Part shown: positions 1 through 11,440 of the stretch, in pieces
Layout of the letters: each line of letters starts with the position of its first letter
How positions within the stretch are numbered: the stretch's first letter is position 1
Assembly: GCA_019751815.1 (NCBI GenBank)
Contig: JAIEMW010000004.1
Location: 353,933 to 417,932 of the forward strand
Source of the DNA: Cyanobacteriota bacterium
GTDB taxonomy: Bacteria > Cyanobacteriota > Vampirovibrionia > Vampirovibrionales > Vampirovibrionaceae
Reading direction: 5' to 3'
DNA: 64,000 nt
The notes under the pieces: model-generated
Databases searched by the model: none
Seen by the model: only the letters and a program-made list of their open reading frames with translations
What the model was told of the DNA's origin: nothing
Made by a program: the position numbers and the translations under genes

Positions 1-1383
1 GACCGTTTAATGATCCCGATTTGGGATGATAGCGCTCGCCTGGTCGCCTTTGGCGGTCGCGCGCTAAAGTCTGAAGACAAACCCAAGTATATGAATTCTC
101 CAGAGACACCGGTATATAGTAAAAGTCGAGTCTTATACGGGCTGATGCAGGCGAAAGACAGTATCCGACAGAGCAAAAGTGCCGTGGTGATGGAGGGTTA
201 CTTTGATGTCATTACCGCGCATTGTGCTGGGGTTACTCAAGCCGTGGGTTCTTGCGGCACCGCACTGACAGAACAACATCTAAAACTACTCACCCGTTTT
301 GGGGCGGAAACCGTGCACTTGGCCTTTGATTCTGATGAAGCTGGCCTGAAAGCTGCTCTCAGTGCAATTCAACTGATTGAGCCCTACTTAAAGTCACACC
401 CACTTCAACTCAAAGTGCTGACCGTGCCTGATGGGAAAGACCCTGATGCCTTTATTGGTCTTCATGGGGCAGACGCCTTTGCAGACCTGCTGCATCGTTC
501 TCAGCCCTACTTGGATTTTAAATTTGAGATGGCCCTGCGCCAGACATCACTCCAGGTCGATCTTAAAACCCGTGAAGGCCGCATTGCCGGGGTGGAGGCG
601 GTGGTTCCCTTATTGGTGGAAATTACGCAACCTGTCACCCGCTCTGAATATATTCGGCAGTTGGCAGAGCGGCTAAAAGTCTCGATTGATGATCTTTCTC
701 TCGAAGTCAGACGGGTTGAAAGTCAGAAATTCCCGACGAAACCACAGTTTTACCGAGGTTTCGGCAACCAATCACAAAAGGTTACACAGGGTCGGGCAAT
801 TTCCAAACCGGTCGCGACTTCATTAAAGAGACACATGCTGGGAGCACCTTCTTCGGCGGGAGAACTCAAGCGGCCTCTACTTCAGCGCCATATGATCGCC
901 GAAAAAAGTATCCTACAACTATTACTTATGTGTGATGATAGTGTTCGGTTGGTAATACCTATGCTTTCGACCCTTCAATTTAATGATTCTACCCTGGCCA
1001 CATTGGCTGGCTACCTTAAGACGCTGGCGTCTCTGGCACCAGAATCATTTGAGCTAACCGCCGATAACCTTCGCCAAAGAATGCCGCAACTAATTGGGGC
1101 AGAGTCTGAACAACAGCGTGTGTTTGCTGATTTGGCCTTTGGGGCCGATAAACTGTCTGAATCCTACGGATTGAATTCGATGGATCTTGAGGCTCAGGCG
1201 GACAAAATTCTTGGCGAAGCAAGCAACTTTAAACGAATCATCGAAGAGCATCAAAAACACGAAGCCTTGAAACGGCTTGCCGATCAGGCCAATCAAATGG
1301 AAAAAACCGAAGACGATCAAGACCGTGAGGTGCCTGTGGTCGAACTTCAGTACCAACTGCGTGACGGACTAAAGCCCAAATAA
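1..1383 (+). CDS. dnaG: DNA primase DnaG, 3' part
   Basis: DnaG makes the RNA primers for chromosome replication. The reading frame is open from the first base of the window, so the N-terminal zinc-binding domain and the start of the RNA polymerase domain lie upstream. The visible 460 residues begin in the core (LMIPIWDD, FGGR). The TOPRIM fold follows, with the acidic motif EGYFDVI near residue 62 and FDSDEAG near residue 105, which hold the metal-binding acids. The last ~180 residues are divergent and helical, as expected of the helicase-binding domain. It is followed on the same strand by the primary sigma factor gene, a common neighbour. A 23-bp direct repeat covers the stop codon. Confidence 0.95.
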   Translation, partial: DRLMIPIWDDSARLVAFGGRALKSEDKPKYMNSPETPVYSKSRVLYGLMQAKDSIRQSKSAVVMEGYFDVITAHCAGVTQAVGSCGTALTEQHLKLLTRFGAETVHLAFDSDEAGLKAALSAIQLIEPYLKSHPLQLKVLTVPDGKDPDAFIGLHGADAFADLLHRSQPYLDFKFEMALRQTSLQVDLKTREGRIAGVEAVVPLLVEITQPVTRSEYIRQLAERLKVSIDDLSLEVRRVESQKFPTKPQFYRGFGNQSQKVTQGRAISKPVATSLKRHMLGAPSSAGELKRPLLQRHMIAEKSILQLLLMCDDSVRLVIPMLSTLQFNDSTLATLAGYLKTLASLAPESFELTADNLRQRMPQLIGAESEQQRVFADLAFGADKLSESYGLNSMDLEAQADKILGEASNFKRIIEEHQKHEALKRLADQANQMEKTEDDQDREVPVVELQYQLRDGLKPK

Positions 1384-1424
1384 ACGGGACGTAGGATATA
1401 CAAATAAACGGGACGTAGGATATA
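1378..1424. repeat. Tandem duplication spanning the dnaG stop codon
   Basis: A 23-bp unit containing TAAACGGGACGTAGGATATA occurs at 1378-1400 and again, identically, at 1402-1424, with one base between. The first copy contains the last lysine codon and the TAA stop of dnaG. The second lies in the dnaG-rpoD spacer, about 58 bases before the likely rpoD start. Confidence 0.95.
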
Positions 1425-1481
1425 TTAGTTTCGCTATTTAGATATGATGATGTGGAAGTCAAACCAAGGAAACCCCTAACA

Positions 1482-2555
1482 ATGACAAAACGACGAACCG
1501 GAAGCAACGAAGACTCTCTGTTAGAAATGATCAAAAAACAAGAACGTGGCACCCGCGGTGGTGACCGCAGCGGTGTGGATGAAATTCTTTCCGTCAGCGA
1601 CGGGGATGCCGATCAAATTGGTTCTCTCTTTGGCGGCGGCGGCAATATCAGCCTGATTGACCGTGAAGAATTTAATGAGGAAGAAGAAGAGGTCGCCATT
1701 GAAGCAGGTTCTAATGTCACTTTGGACGATCCTGTTCGGATGTACCTGCGTGAAATTGGCCGTATTCACTTACTGACCGCTGATGAGGAAATTGATCTGG
1801 CCCGTAAAATTGCAGCCGGTGGTGCTGACGGAGCGGAGGCCAAGCGTAAGTTAGTACAAGCCAACCTGCGTCTGGTTGTGTCTATCGCCAAAAAATATGT
1901 CGGCCGGGGCATGCTCTTCTTAGACCTCATTCAAGAAGGTAATTTGGGTCTGATTCGTGCGGCCGAAAAATTCGATCACGAACGTGGCTACAAATTCTCC
2001 ACCTATGCCACCTGGTGGATTCGCCAAGCCATCACCCGCGCGATTGCGGACCAGGCTCGAACCATCCGAATCCCGGTGCACATGGTAGAGACCATCAACA
2101 AATTGAAAAAAATTACCCGTAAACTGGCTCAAGAACTCAGCCGAAAACCCACTGAAGAAGAGCTGGCCGCCGCGATGACGATTAGCGTGAGCAAATTACG
2201 CGACATCATCAAAGTGGCACAAGAACCGCTCTCACTGGAAACCCCTATCGGGAAAGAAGAAGACTCCCGCCTCGGTGATTTTATCGAGGACCGTGAAGCG
2301 GAGGCCCCGGCAACCACTGTGGCACACGAACTGCTACGTGAAGATCTCACCGAAGTATTGAGCAGCCTTTCTCCCAGAGAACGGGATGTCCTTCGACTTC
2401 GCTTTGGCCTTGATGACGGACGTCAGCGCACGCTGGAAGAAGTGGGCCAACTGTTTGGTGTCACTCGCGAGCGGATTCGGCAAATTGAGGCCAAAGCCCT
2501 TCGCAAGCTGCGTCATCCTAACCGCAGTCGCCGTCTCAAAGAATACATTGAGTAA
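1482..2555 (+). CDS. rpoD: RNA polymerase primary sigma factor (sigma-70, RpoD/SigA)
   Basis: This is the housekeeping sigma factor directing RNA polymerase to most promoters. Region 1.2 ([12 protein letters not shown]) begins near residue 82. Region 2 ([41 protein letters not shown]) spans about 129-200. Region 4 ends with the helix-turn-helix [20 protein letters not shown]. The N-terminal ~80 residues are acidic and not conserved. I chose the ATG at 1482 (357 aa) because AAGGA lies 11 bases upstream; a GTG at 1452 would add ten residues. It follows dnaG directly and ends before a strong terminator. Region 2 and 4 matches make a primary or near-primary sigma very likely. Confidence 0.95.
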   Translation: MTKRRTGSNEDSLLEMIKKQERGTRGGDRSGVDEILSVSDGDADQIGSLFGGGGNISLIDREEFNEEEEEVAIEAGSNVTLDDPVRMYLREIGRIHLLTADEEIDLARKIAAGGADGAEAKRKLVQANLRLVVSIAKKYVGRGMLFLDLIQEGNLGLIRAAEKFDHERGYKFSTYATWWIRQAITRAIADQARTIRIPVHMVETINKLKKITRKLAQELSRKPTEEELAAAMTISVSKLRDIIKVAQEPLSLETPIGKEEDSRLGDFIEDREAEAPATTVAHELLREDLTEVLSSLSPRERDVLRLRFGLDDGRQRTLEEVGQLFGVTRERIRQIEAKALRKLRHPNRSRRLKEYIE

Positions 2556-2578
2556 GCTTGAAATCACGTTCGAATTTT

Positions 2579-2618
2579 TAAAAGAGCCGTTTTTTGAATC
2601 GGCTCTTTTAATTTTTAA
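2579..2618. terminator. Bidirectional intrinsic terminator after rpoD
   Basis: An 11-bp perfect stem (TAAAAGAGCCG / CGGCTCTTTTA) with a 10-base loop is followed by ATTTTTAA. It lies between the convergent rpoD and pilC genes. A-rich sequence on the other side lets it serve both strands. Confidence 0.9.
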
Positions 2619-2627
2619 GCCGCATTT

Positions 2628-3872
2628 TTATAAATGCTCGTAAATACTAAAGAGCGGTAAATAAATCGATAACGCGATCGTCCCGACAATCACCCCAATA
2701 AAAATCAGCATAATCGGTTCCATCATCGACATTAAAATATCAATGCGGTGATTAATTTCATTCTCTAAATACTCAAAGGCATTTTCCAGCATTTTATCCA
2801 GTTCCCCGGATTCTTCCCCGGTAGAAACCATCAGCAAGACAAGGTCAGGAACATAACCGGTCTTACTAAGTGCCACGGCCAGACGCTGACCGGCTTGAAT
2901 CTGAATATTCACATTTTGAAGCGCCGAACGAATTACCGAATTACGCACTGTTTGCGTGGCTAAAGACAAGGCTTCTGTGATGGGCAGACCCGCAGAAAAC
3001 GCGACACTCAATGTGGAAATAAAGTGCGAGTTGTTAATAAATTTCATCAACTCACCCAGAATAGGAACCTTCAGAACCACTCTATCCATAATCACTTTGC
3101 CGCCAGAAGAGTTGATGTATTGGAACACCCCCCAGATGGAGCCACCGGCCATTGGAAAAATAATAAACCAGTAATTTCGCATCAAAAAACTAATATCAAT
3201 CATCATCTGGGTAATCCAGGGCACATGCACACCCATCTTACGGTAGATTTCTTGGAAGGTAGGCAACACCAGTAAAAACAAAATCAGCAGCACGATGCCC
3301 ACAATAAAAAGAACAATCACCGGATAGGCTGAAGCGGAGATAATTTTCATTTTTAAAGCTTCGGACTTTACCATTAAATCGGTCAACCGTCCCAAAGCGG
3401 CTTCTAACTCCCCACTCACCTCGCCAGCACGGGCAACGTTGATATACACATCGCTAAAAATATTTCGGTGCTTCCCAAGGGCTTGATGGAACGAGTAGCC
3501 TGATAAAATATCCTTGCGGACTTGTGAAACCACAGATTTAAATTTCGCATTCATCGCATATTGCTCTAAATAAACCAGGGCTTCTGTCAGCGGGATCCCT
3601 GCCTTTACCATCATTTGCAGGTTGCGACTGAAGGCAATTTTTTCCTTTTGCCCCACATTGCCCATCCATTGAAGAAAAGCAGAAATCGGATTAATTCGCC
3701 CCTCTTTGGTTTGTACCCGGTTATCTTGAGCCGAAATAATTTTGACTTTAGAGGGAATGAGATCTTGATCGCGAAGAAGTTCGCGAGCTTCTCGCTCATT
3801 GGCCGCATTAATCACCCCGTTGACTTTACTGCGGTCCGTAATTTTTAACGCTTCGTACTGAAAGGCTACCAT
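2628..3872 (-). CDS. pilC: Type IV pilus inner-membrane platform protein PilC
   Basis: PilC is the polytopic platform on which the assembly ATPase acts to extrude pilin subunits from the inner membrane. The 414-residue length fits the PilC/GspF family. There are two T2SF domains, each starting with a conserved pattern (FSRNLQMMVKAGIPLTEAL near 80 and FISTLSVAFSAGLPITEAL near 285). Strongly hydrophobic spans lie near 180-205, 235-255 and at the C-terminus. The gene follows pilB on the same strand with a 33-base gap, in a PilP-PilQ-PilB-PilC order. The start is an ATG at 3872. The alternative, a type II secretion GspF, is less likely beside a PilP-like lipoprotein. Confidence 0.9.
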   Translation of the reverse strand: MVAFQYEALKITDRSKVNGVINAANEREARELLRDQDLIPSKVKIISAQDNRVQTKEGRINPISAFLQWMGNVGQKEKIAFSRNLQMMVKAGIPLTEALVYLEQYAMNAKFKSVVSQVRKDILSGYSFHQALGKHRNIFSDVYINVARAGEVSGELEAALGRLTDLMVKSEALKMKIISASAYPVIVLFIVGIVLLILFLLVLPTFQEIYRKMGVHVPWITQMMIDISFLMRNYWFIIFPMAGGSIWGVFQYINSSGGKVIMDRVVLKVPILGELMKFINNSHFISTLSVAFSAGLPITEALSLATQTVRNSVIRSALQNVNIQIQAGQRLAVALSKTGYVPDLVLLMVSTGEESGELDKMLENAFEYLENEINHRIDILMSMMEPIMLIFIGVIVGTIALSIYLPLFSIYEHL

Positions 3873-3905
3873 GATATTGCGTGAGACTCCTCAGGCGTTT
3901 TGCCT

Positions 3906-5642
3906 TTACGCACCTAAATTAACCCCAAGAACACGAACCAACTCATCAATGGTGGTCACACCAGAAATGGCTTTCACTCGCCCGCTCATCGCCAGCGTTC
4001 GCATTCCTGCTGCAATAGCAGCATCTTCAATTTCAAGATCAGAGCTATTTTCACCAATTAAGTGTCGAATTTCACGGTCCAGCATCAAGATTTCATACAG
4101 ACCCGTTCGTCCGTTATAGCCCGTGTTTCCACAATAATCGCAGCCTTTTCCCTTGGCTAAGACAATGTCTTGTTGGGCACGATCATCATCATACGGGAAG
4201 AGAATCCGCTTTTCTTCATCACTGGCTTTATATTGATATTTACAACTATTACAGATTTTCCGCACCAAGCGCTGAGCAATAATGCCGACCAGTGCGGTTC
4301 CAATTAAACTGGTAGCCGCACCCATTTCCACCAACCGCGTCACCGTGGCAGAGGTGGTATTACTGTGGATGGTACTAAACACCAAGTGACCGGTTAAGGC
4401 GGCATGGATGGCAGCCTCTAAGGTTTCATAGTCTCGAATTTCACCGACCATAATCACATCGGGATCTTGTCGTAAGAGAGCCCGCATACTGGTGGCAAAG
4501 GTATAATCAGCCTTAGGATTCACCTGTGACTGGTTGAGCCCCTCAATCTGCAATTCAACAGGATCTTCAACCGTACTGATGTTTCGATAATCGTCATTAA
4601 TTTTGTGGAGCATGGTGTACAAAGATGTTGTTTTCCCTGACCCAGTGGGTCCACAAACCAGAATAATCCCGTACGGTGTTTTATATAAGCGCTCCAGTTT
4701 GCGAATTTCTTCTTGCTCAAAACCCAGATCGGTAAAATCCACAATCTGCTCAAAAGGCCGTAGAATCCGAATAACCATCTTCTCTCGGTTTTCGCCAACA
4801 GGCAGCGTATTGACCCGCAAGTTGTAATCGATATTTTTAGCTTTCAGCAAAATTCGACCGTCTTGCGGCCGTCTGTGCTCAGCAATATCCATCCGTGCCA
4901 TCACCTTAAGGCGGGTAATAAAACTGGATTCCATCGTGGTGGGGATATCGAGAATACTGCGTAGAATTCCGTCTATCCTGAAACGCACGACGTACTTTTT
5001 TTGCCGTGGTTCGATGTGAATATCACTGGCATTTTTATTAACCGCTTCTTCCAGAATGGAGTTGACCAATTTAATGAGGGGGTTGGTCGGATCCACCACA
5101 TCTTCTTGAAGCTGAGACGCTTGCGCATCCGTGTCAGCAGAGGCTGTGGCTGTCGAAATATCATCCATCAGCGTGGATGAAGTGCGGTTACTAAAATACC
5201 TGTTTAGCGTCTCTTGGAACTCAATCGTGGTGGTCACAACCACCTGAGGCCTCATCCCCGTGATAAAGGTGATTTCATCGATCACACTGCGGTCACGCGG
5301 ATCGACCATCGCTACCACGAGACGGCCTGCTTCTTTACCAATGGGCATTGCGCGCTTGAGACGAATAAAGTCCTCTGGCAACAGCTCCAGTAAGATAGGA
5401 TCCACCTCGGTATTGGCAAGATTAATATACTTGGTGCCAAATTGAATGCTGAGGGCTTTACCCAATTGTTCTCGGGTGATTTTACCCGTACGAATTAAAG
5501 CGTGCCCAATCGTGACACCGGCTTTTTTGCTTTCGACCAGGGCTTCAGCTACATCGGCCTCAGAAATAACCCCGGCTTCAATGAGCAATTCCCCGATACG
5601 TTTGTAATCAGGGCGGTTATTGGGGGCACTGGGAGAAGACAC
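3906..5642 (-). CDS. pilB: Type IV pilus assembly ATPase PilB
   Basis: This is the cytoplasmic hexameric ATPase that powers pilus extension. An N-terminal MshEN/GspE-N domain (IGELLIEAGVISEADVAEAL) covers roughly residues 14-150. A linker and the N2 domain (SDIHIEPR) follow. The ATPase core has Walker A GPTGSGKT at 331-338, an HRRPQDGR arginine motif and Walker B VIMVGEIRD at 396-404. A tetracysteine zinc site (C464, C467, C501, C504) is characteristic of PilB/GspE. The 578 aa length is normal. The start is a GTG with weak GAGG upstream. It sits 20 bases after pilQ. PilB and GspE are not fully separable by eye, but pilus context favours PilB. Confidence 0.92.
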   Translation of the reverse strand: MSSPSAPNNRPDYKRIGELLIEAGVISEADVAEALVESKKAGVTIGHALIRTGKITREQLGKALSIQFGTKYINLANTEVDPILLELLPEDFIRLKRAMPIGKEAGRLVVAMVDPRDRSVIDEITFITGMRPQVVVTTTIEFQETLNRYFSNRTSSTLMDDISTATASADTDAQASQLQEDVVDPTNPLIKLVNSILEEAVNKNASDIHIEPRQKKYVVRFRIDGILRSILDIPTTMESSFITRLKVMARMDIAEHRRPQDGRILLKAKNIDYNLRVNTLPVGENREKMVIRILRPFEQIVDFTDLGFEQEEIRKLERLYKTPYGIILVCGPTGSGKTTSLYTMLHKINDDYRNISTVEDPVELQIEGLNQSQVNPKADYTFATSMRALLRQDPDVIMVGEIRDYETLEAAIHAALTGHLVFSTIHSNTTSATVTRLVEMGAATSLIGTALVGIIAQRLVRKICNSCKYQYKASDEEKRILFPYDDDRAQQDIVLAKGKGCDYCGNTGYNGRTGLYEILMLDREIRHLIGENSSDLEIEDAAIAAGMRTLAMSGRVKAISGVTTIDELVRVLGVNLGA

Positions 5643-5662
5643 CGGAATTCATCAACCTCATT

Positions 5663-8005
5663 CTAAGGGCCAGCAGGAGAGGCACCCGCTGGTTTTTCAT
5701 GGATTACGTCACTCATCATCGACATGCTATCACCCTGGGGTTTATCTGTCTTCTTGCCTGAAGATTTGGAGAAGGGCTTAAAATGGCCAATTTTTTGCGG
5801 TTGCGCTTTGCCAGAAGGATCAAGGGCAGGTGGCGCGTTTTCCGTTTTGGGTCTTAAATTCACCGATTCTTCTGAAGGGATACTACTAGCACCGCCAACA
5901 AAACGGGGTAACAAGGCAGGAGGAACCCCGCCAGCACCTGTATTACGGTCGGGCAGAGTGTCTCTCGACTGCAACCCTGCATATTGATCGAAATACGGGA
6001 CGGCTTCTTCTCGCACGATGTGGGGAGTCACGAGTAAAATGATTTCGGAACGATCTTTATTGGCATTGGCCGAGCGGAAAAAGGCCCCTGCGATCGGGAG
6101 ATTTTCCAACCAGGGGACAGCCTGCATGTTTGATAAATTACTTTCACGAACCAGACCGCCCAGTACCAGGGTTTCTCCGTCTTTCACCCGAACCGCATTG
6201 ATTTGAAGTTGGCGGGTTGAAATCAAGAAGGTTGAAGTCGTGGTCGATGTCGCAGTAACACCGCTTCCTGTCGTGGATGTCGCACTCGCCGTGCCGTTAG
6301 GTTGGCTAATGGACGGCTTTAAATTCAGAATCACTGAGCCGTCATTGGTGACGTGTGGAATAACGTCCATCGTGATTCCGACTGTTTCCTTGGTGACTGT
6401 AGAGGTAATCGTCGGACCTGTAGCACTTTGAATGACTGATGTTTGAAAGGTGGGGAGTTGATCCGTGATCGAAATGTTGGAACTGGTATCGTGCAAGGCC
6501 ACAATGTTGGGGTTGGCAAGAATTTTTGTCTTGGCCTTGCTTAAGGCAAACTGGACTTGAAGGTTGCTAAACACAATCTTGGTGCCAGGGTTTGTCGTGC
6601 TGCGACTATCATAGGTGAGCGTACTGGCAAATGAGGGAGGAGAACCAGGCGCAGCCAAGCTGGGCGTAAAGCTTCCAAATAAATTTAACCCCAGTCGTCC
6701 AAATCGAACATTGCCCAACCCGGGGTTGGAAACACTATTATTAGTGCCTCGAACTTCGATCAAAGCCACTTCCAGAGAAACTTGTGGCACGCGTACATCC
6801 AATTGGCGAATGACCGATTCAGCCAAATTAATTTGCTCATCGGTTCCCATCACCGTCACGGTCGAGGTAATGGGTTCGGCCACCAGGGTGACTGCTCCGG
6901 CTTGAATCACTTGAGGACCTGTCAACGTAGCCGCACCGCCAGCCGCACCTGCTGCACCACCAGCACCGCCAGCTCCACCCGCAGCACCACCTGCGCCACC
7001 AGCGCCACCAGCACCGCCGGCACCACCACCAGCTGCACCGCCACCCAAAGCGCCACCAGCACCACCGCCAGCTGCGCCACCAGCACCGCCGCCAGCTGCG
7101 CCACCAGCACCACCACCAGCTGCACCACCCGCTGCGCCACCACCAGCAGTACTAGTGACAGTACCACCACCTAAATCTCGGTAAAACATCGCAGCTAGGG
7201 TATTGGCCACATATTGTGGGGTACTATAACGCAGTTGAAAAACACGCCGGTTACGCGGTACATCCAGTTCTCGCAGGGTGTCTGCCACCAGTTTAATATC
7301 AGCATCCGTACCCAATACGAGCAAAGAGTTTGTATCTAAATCAAATGAGGCCAGCGCACGATTGCTGCCACCGGGACGCGGGACACTAAAAATACTGTTA
7401 TTCAGCTGGGTTGCAATCACGCCGGCACTTTTATAAAGAACCGGAATGGTTTTAAAGGTTTTGGCATTCAGGTTTTTACGATCGGCCGCATCGCGGGTCG
7501 CCACAATCAACGTATTACCGTCTTTCGTGTAGGACAGATCGCCCGTAGAGATAATGTATTCCAAGGCCTTATTGATGGTGATGTTCTGCACATCAACTGT
7601 TAAATCCCCGTCAACAGAATCATCCACAATAATGTTAAAGCCTGCTTGCCGGGCAATGATATTCAGCACATCGCGAATCGGAGTACTGCGGAGGGAAAGG
7701 GAAATTTTTTCATTTCCGTGAGAAATATTCATCGCATTGATAAAGGAAATATTGCCTTTGGCCTGATACCGAGCAGAGGATGTGGCCGGGTATTTTGAGC
7801 GGTCAAACGACAAGGGTTGTGCTGTGACTGAAGCAGTGGCTGTATCCGCGGCGAATGCAGATTGGGCACCCAAAAAACTCACAGGAATAAGCCCAAAAAG
7901 CAATGATGCCGCAAGTGCAATGGATGTACCATGAGTAACCAGTGCTTTGGGGGTAAGCAGTTTTTTGGTTTGGGTTGCTACGACCTGCCCTTGGGCCACT
8001 CGCAT
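5663..8005 (-). CDS. pilQ: Type IV pilus secretin PilQ, with a glycine/alanine-rich insert
   Basis: This secretin forms the outer-membrane ring through which the pilus passes. A long signal peptide ends near AFA-AD (residues 50-54). An STN/N0 domain (IRDVLNIIARQAGFNIIVDDSVDGDLTVDV) starts near 110, and a secretin N-domain with RVFQLRYSTPQYVANTLAAM near 255. An almost pure Gly/Ala stretch then occupies about 281-355. The secretin core follows (VSLEVALIEVRG, LVLGGLVRE, WLENLPIAGAFFRS, ILLVTPHIV). The C-terminal ~100 residues are Pro/Ser-rich and disordered-looking. A GAGGAG ribosome site lies about nine bases before the ATG at 8005. It is flanked by the pilP-like gene and pilB. Confidence 0.9.
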   Translation of the reverse strand: MRVAQGQVVATQTKKLLTPKALVTHGTSIALAASLLFGLIPVSFLGAQSAFAADTATASVTAQPLSFDRSKYPATSSARYQAKGNISFINAMNISHGNEKISLSLRSTPIRDVLNIIARQAGFNIIVDDSVDGDLTVDVQNITINKALEYIISTGDLSYTKDGNTLIVATRDAADRKNLNAKTFKTIPVLYKSAGVIATQLNNSIFSVPRPGGSNRALASFDLDTNSLLVLGTDADIKLVADTLRELDVPRNRRVFQLRYSTPQYVANTLAAMFYRDLGGGTVTSTAGGGAAGGAAGGGAGGAAGGGAGGAAGGGAGGALGGGAAGGGAGGAGGAGGAGGAAGGAGGAGGAAGAAGGAATLTGPQVIQAGAVTLVAEPITSTVTVMGTDEQINLAESVIRQLDVRVPQVSLEVALIEVRGTNNSVSNPGLGNVRFGRLGLNLFGSFTPSLAAPGSPPSFASTLTYDSRSTTNPGTKIVFSNLQVQFALSKAKTKILANPNIVALHDTSSNISITDQLPTFQTSVIQSATGPTITSTVTKETVGITMDVIPHVTNDGSVILNLKPSISQPNGTASATSTTGSGVTATSTTTSTFLISTRQLQINAVRVKDGETLVLGGLVRESNLSNMQAVPWLENLPIAGAFFRSANANKDRSEIILLVTPHIVREEAVPYFDQYAGLQSRDTLPDRNTGAGGVPPALLPRFVGGASSIPSEESVNLRPKTENAPPALDPSGKAQPQKIGHFKPFSKSSGKKTDKPQGDSMSMMSDVIHEKPAGASPAGP

Positions 8006-8060
8006 TATGCCAACGCTCCTCGTTTCTCTCGTCTATCCTTGTTTGTTTAAATGAATTTAC

Positions 8061-9050
8061 TTAATTTCCTAGAGGCTCTAACTCTTGTAAAACTCCGGCT
8101 GCCGATCTTGCATTAGGGGTTCCCAGAATTCCTTCGACAGAAGGCGTGGTAGCTTGGGCGTCTGAAGAGGCACTATGTTTTTCTGTGGCCTGGCTTTTTC
8201 CCGAATACCCAATAATATCAGGGAGACTCAAGGCCCGCTGGGATTTTTTATTTCGTCCTTCGTAAAGTGTAACAGAATTTTGCGAAATGGTGGCAATTCG
8301 CAGCGCCTGACCACCGACGGTTAAGACTTCGCCTTGCTTAACGTAGACCAAATCACTCCCGTCAACACCAGAAAGAATGGCCATTGGGTTTCCTGGTTTA
8401 TGCACAATCCCAACCAAGGCAAGTGATTTAAAGGGATCGGGGGGTGCAATATAAGGAACAGCTCCTGTGCCGCCCTCGCCACCAGAACCAGTTGCCACAC
8501 GGGCTTGGGGGAGCTTGCTTAAAAATGGATTTTTTGCAGCATCCGCAATATTTTTAGCCAGTGCAACCGCGACATTGCCAATCGTGGCTGTCAGCGTTTT
8601 ACCCGGCAATGGATTATTTAGGGTTGTGCCCGGTAAAAACGTACCCAAGGGATTATTTGCAGGCGTATTTCCTGCTTTATTGCCTACAGGAGGGGTGACA
8701 GGATCTCCATTTTTATTAAAAGCAGGATTCCCCGAAATAGGCATGGGCGCCTTAGATTCTGGGAGCAATATTTTTTTGAGCGGGGGTTGAGGCTGTCCTG
8801 TAGCCACCGTGGTTGTATCTGTCGGTTTTTGCAAAGCAGACTGTGATACGGGCGGACGGTTTTTTCGTACCCGCGAGAAACTGCTATTGACCAGCGATGA
8901 CGAATTCATCTTGCCGCCGGCACAACCACTCATTAACAAGCCACACGTTAATGGGGCGAGCAAAGCCAGGCACAAACACAGTTTTCGCAGTGTGCTACGG
9001 GCGGTTTGACGCGTTAAAGGCAAGGAGTGGATAGTGAACATCATGCTCAT
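8061..9050 (-). CDS. PilP-like pilus lipoprotein
   Basis: This is probably the periplasmic lipoprotein linking the inner-membrane alignment complex to PilQ. An N-terminal basic/hydrophobic signal ends in the lipobox LMSGC near residues 39-43, predicting a lipid-modified cysteine. Residues ~50-200 are Pro/Asn/Gly-rich and look unstructured. A compact C-terminal domain from about 205 (FKSLALVGIVHKPGNPMAIL, VYVKQGEVL, ITLYEGRN-like region) matches the PilP/GspC homology-region pattern: a small beta domain with a repeated glycine-hydrophobic arrangement. It is the first gene of the pil operon, 55 bases before pilQ. PilM, PilN and PilO are not in the window. Three nearby ATGs (9050, 9044, 9041) make the exact start uncertain. 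Confidence 0.65.
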   Translation of the reverse strand: MSMMFTIHSLPLTRQTARSTLRKLCLCLALLAPLTCGLLMSGCAGGKMNSSSLVNSSFSRVRKNRPPVSQSALQKPTDTTTVATGQPQPPLKKILLPESKAPMPISGNPAFNKNGDPVTPPVGNKAGNTPANNPLGTFLPGTTLNNPLPGKTLTATIGNVAVALAKNIADAAKNPFLSKLPQARVATGSGGEGGTGAVPYIAPPDPFKSLALVGIVHKPGNPMAILSGVDGSDLVYVKQGEVLTVGGQALRIATISQNSVTLYEGRNKKSQRALSLPDIIGYSGKSQATEKHSASSDAQATTPSVEGILGTPNARSAAGVLQELEPLGN

Positions 9051-9421
9051 ATCTCAGGCTGAGTAACCGACTTGGCTAAGGCAATGGATGACTGTGCAAA
9101 GAGCGCATGCCTTTTATTGATAAACAAACGACATACTCTTTTATTGTAAAGGTATATTTCAAATCTGGCACATCTTCTTATTCAGACGCAGCAATTCACT
9201 CTTTGTTTCTGTTGCTTTCCCATCATCAAGAGAGGCTGAGTAGACACGTAAAAGGCGGAGGTCTTGTGGGTTTTGAGATTATTAAATTTTCATTAATGCG
9301 ATGGACAAAGGGTTTTCTCTTGATTACCATGCGATCTCATTCAAGGTGATCTTCAATTAGATAGATCTTTCATTGATTCCCTACAGGTGTTGAAACAGTT
9401 GATATTAGGAGGAACATTCCT
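9051..9421. other. Intergenic region between the pil operon and groES
   Basis: This 371-base divergent spacer must hold the promoters of both the pil operon and groESL. I find no CIRCE operator (TTAGCACTC-N9-GAGTGCTAA) on reading it. The open frame at 9107-9349 has no ribosome site or recognisable protein features and I do not call it. The only clear signal is AGGAGGAA at 9407-9414, the groES ribosome site. Confidence 0.6.
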
Positions 9422-9733
9422 ATGGTTCAGACAGAGACCAAGGTTAATTTAAAGCCGCTTGCAGACCGTGTGGTTTTGGAAGTGCTTGATGAGACAGAAC
9501 AAACCGCTGGTGGTATCTATATTCCTGAAGCCGCCCGTGAGAAACCCATCAAAGGCCGTGTCTTGGCTGTCGGCCCTGGCAAATGGCTTGAAAGTGGCAA
9601 ACGTGAAGAACTGTCCGTGAAACCCGGAGATATCGTTCTGTTTGCTAAATACGGCGGCACAGAAGTGAAATTTGGCGCCAACGAGTACAAAATTCTCTCC
9701 GAAAAAGACATTCTTGCCATTGTTGAACAGTAA
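9422..9733 (+). CDS. groES: Co-chaperonin GroES
   Basis: GroES caps the GroEL cavity during ATP-driven protein folding in the cytoplasm. The 103 residues carry the family core [13 protein letters not shown], the mobile loop with [15 protein letters not shown], and the C-terminal [15 protein letters not shown]. The pattern with AAREKP and VGPGK resembles cyanobacterial GroES as I remember it. An excellent AGGAGGAA site lies eight bases before the ATG. groEL follows after 59 bases, the usual bicistronic arrangement. A 14-bp tandem duplication covers the stop codon. Confidence 0.97.
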   Translation: MVQTETKVNLKPLADRVVLEVLDETEQTAGGIYIPEAAREKPIKGRVLAVGPGKWLESGKREELSVKPGDIVLFAKYGGTEVKFGANEYKILSEKDILAIVEQ

Positions 9734-9748
9734 ATGTTGAACAGTAAA
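9721..9748. repeat. 14-bp tandem duplication spanning the groES stop codon
   Basis: TGTTGAACAGTAAA occurs twice in perfect tandem (9721-9734 and 9735-9748). The first copy holds the last codons and the TAA stop of groES. The second is in the groES-groEL spacer. Confidence 0.95.
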
Positions 9749-9762
9749 TTTTGTATCGGTAG

Positions 9763-11418
<1,656 letters not shown>

Positions 11419-11440
11419 GTCCGTCTGCCAAAGGAAACCA

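Noticed and set aside
6782..7174. Ser/Thr/Cys-rich plus-strand frame across the PilQ repeat
   Set aside because: It is the antisense reading of the Gly/Ala codons of pilQ.
9107..9349. 80-codon frame in the pil-groES spacer
   Set aside because: No ribosome site, no recognisable composition and it lies where divergent promoters must be.
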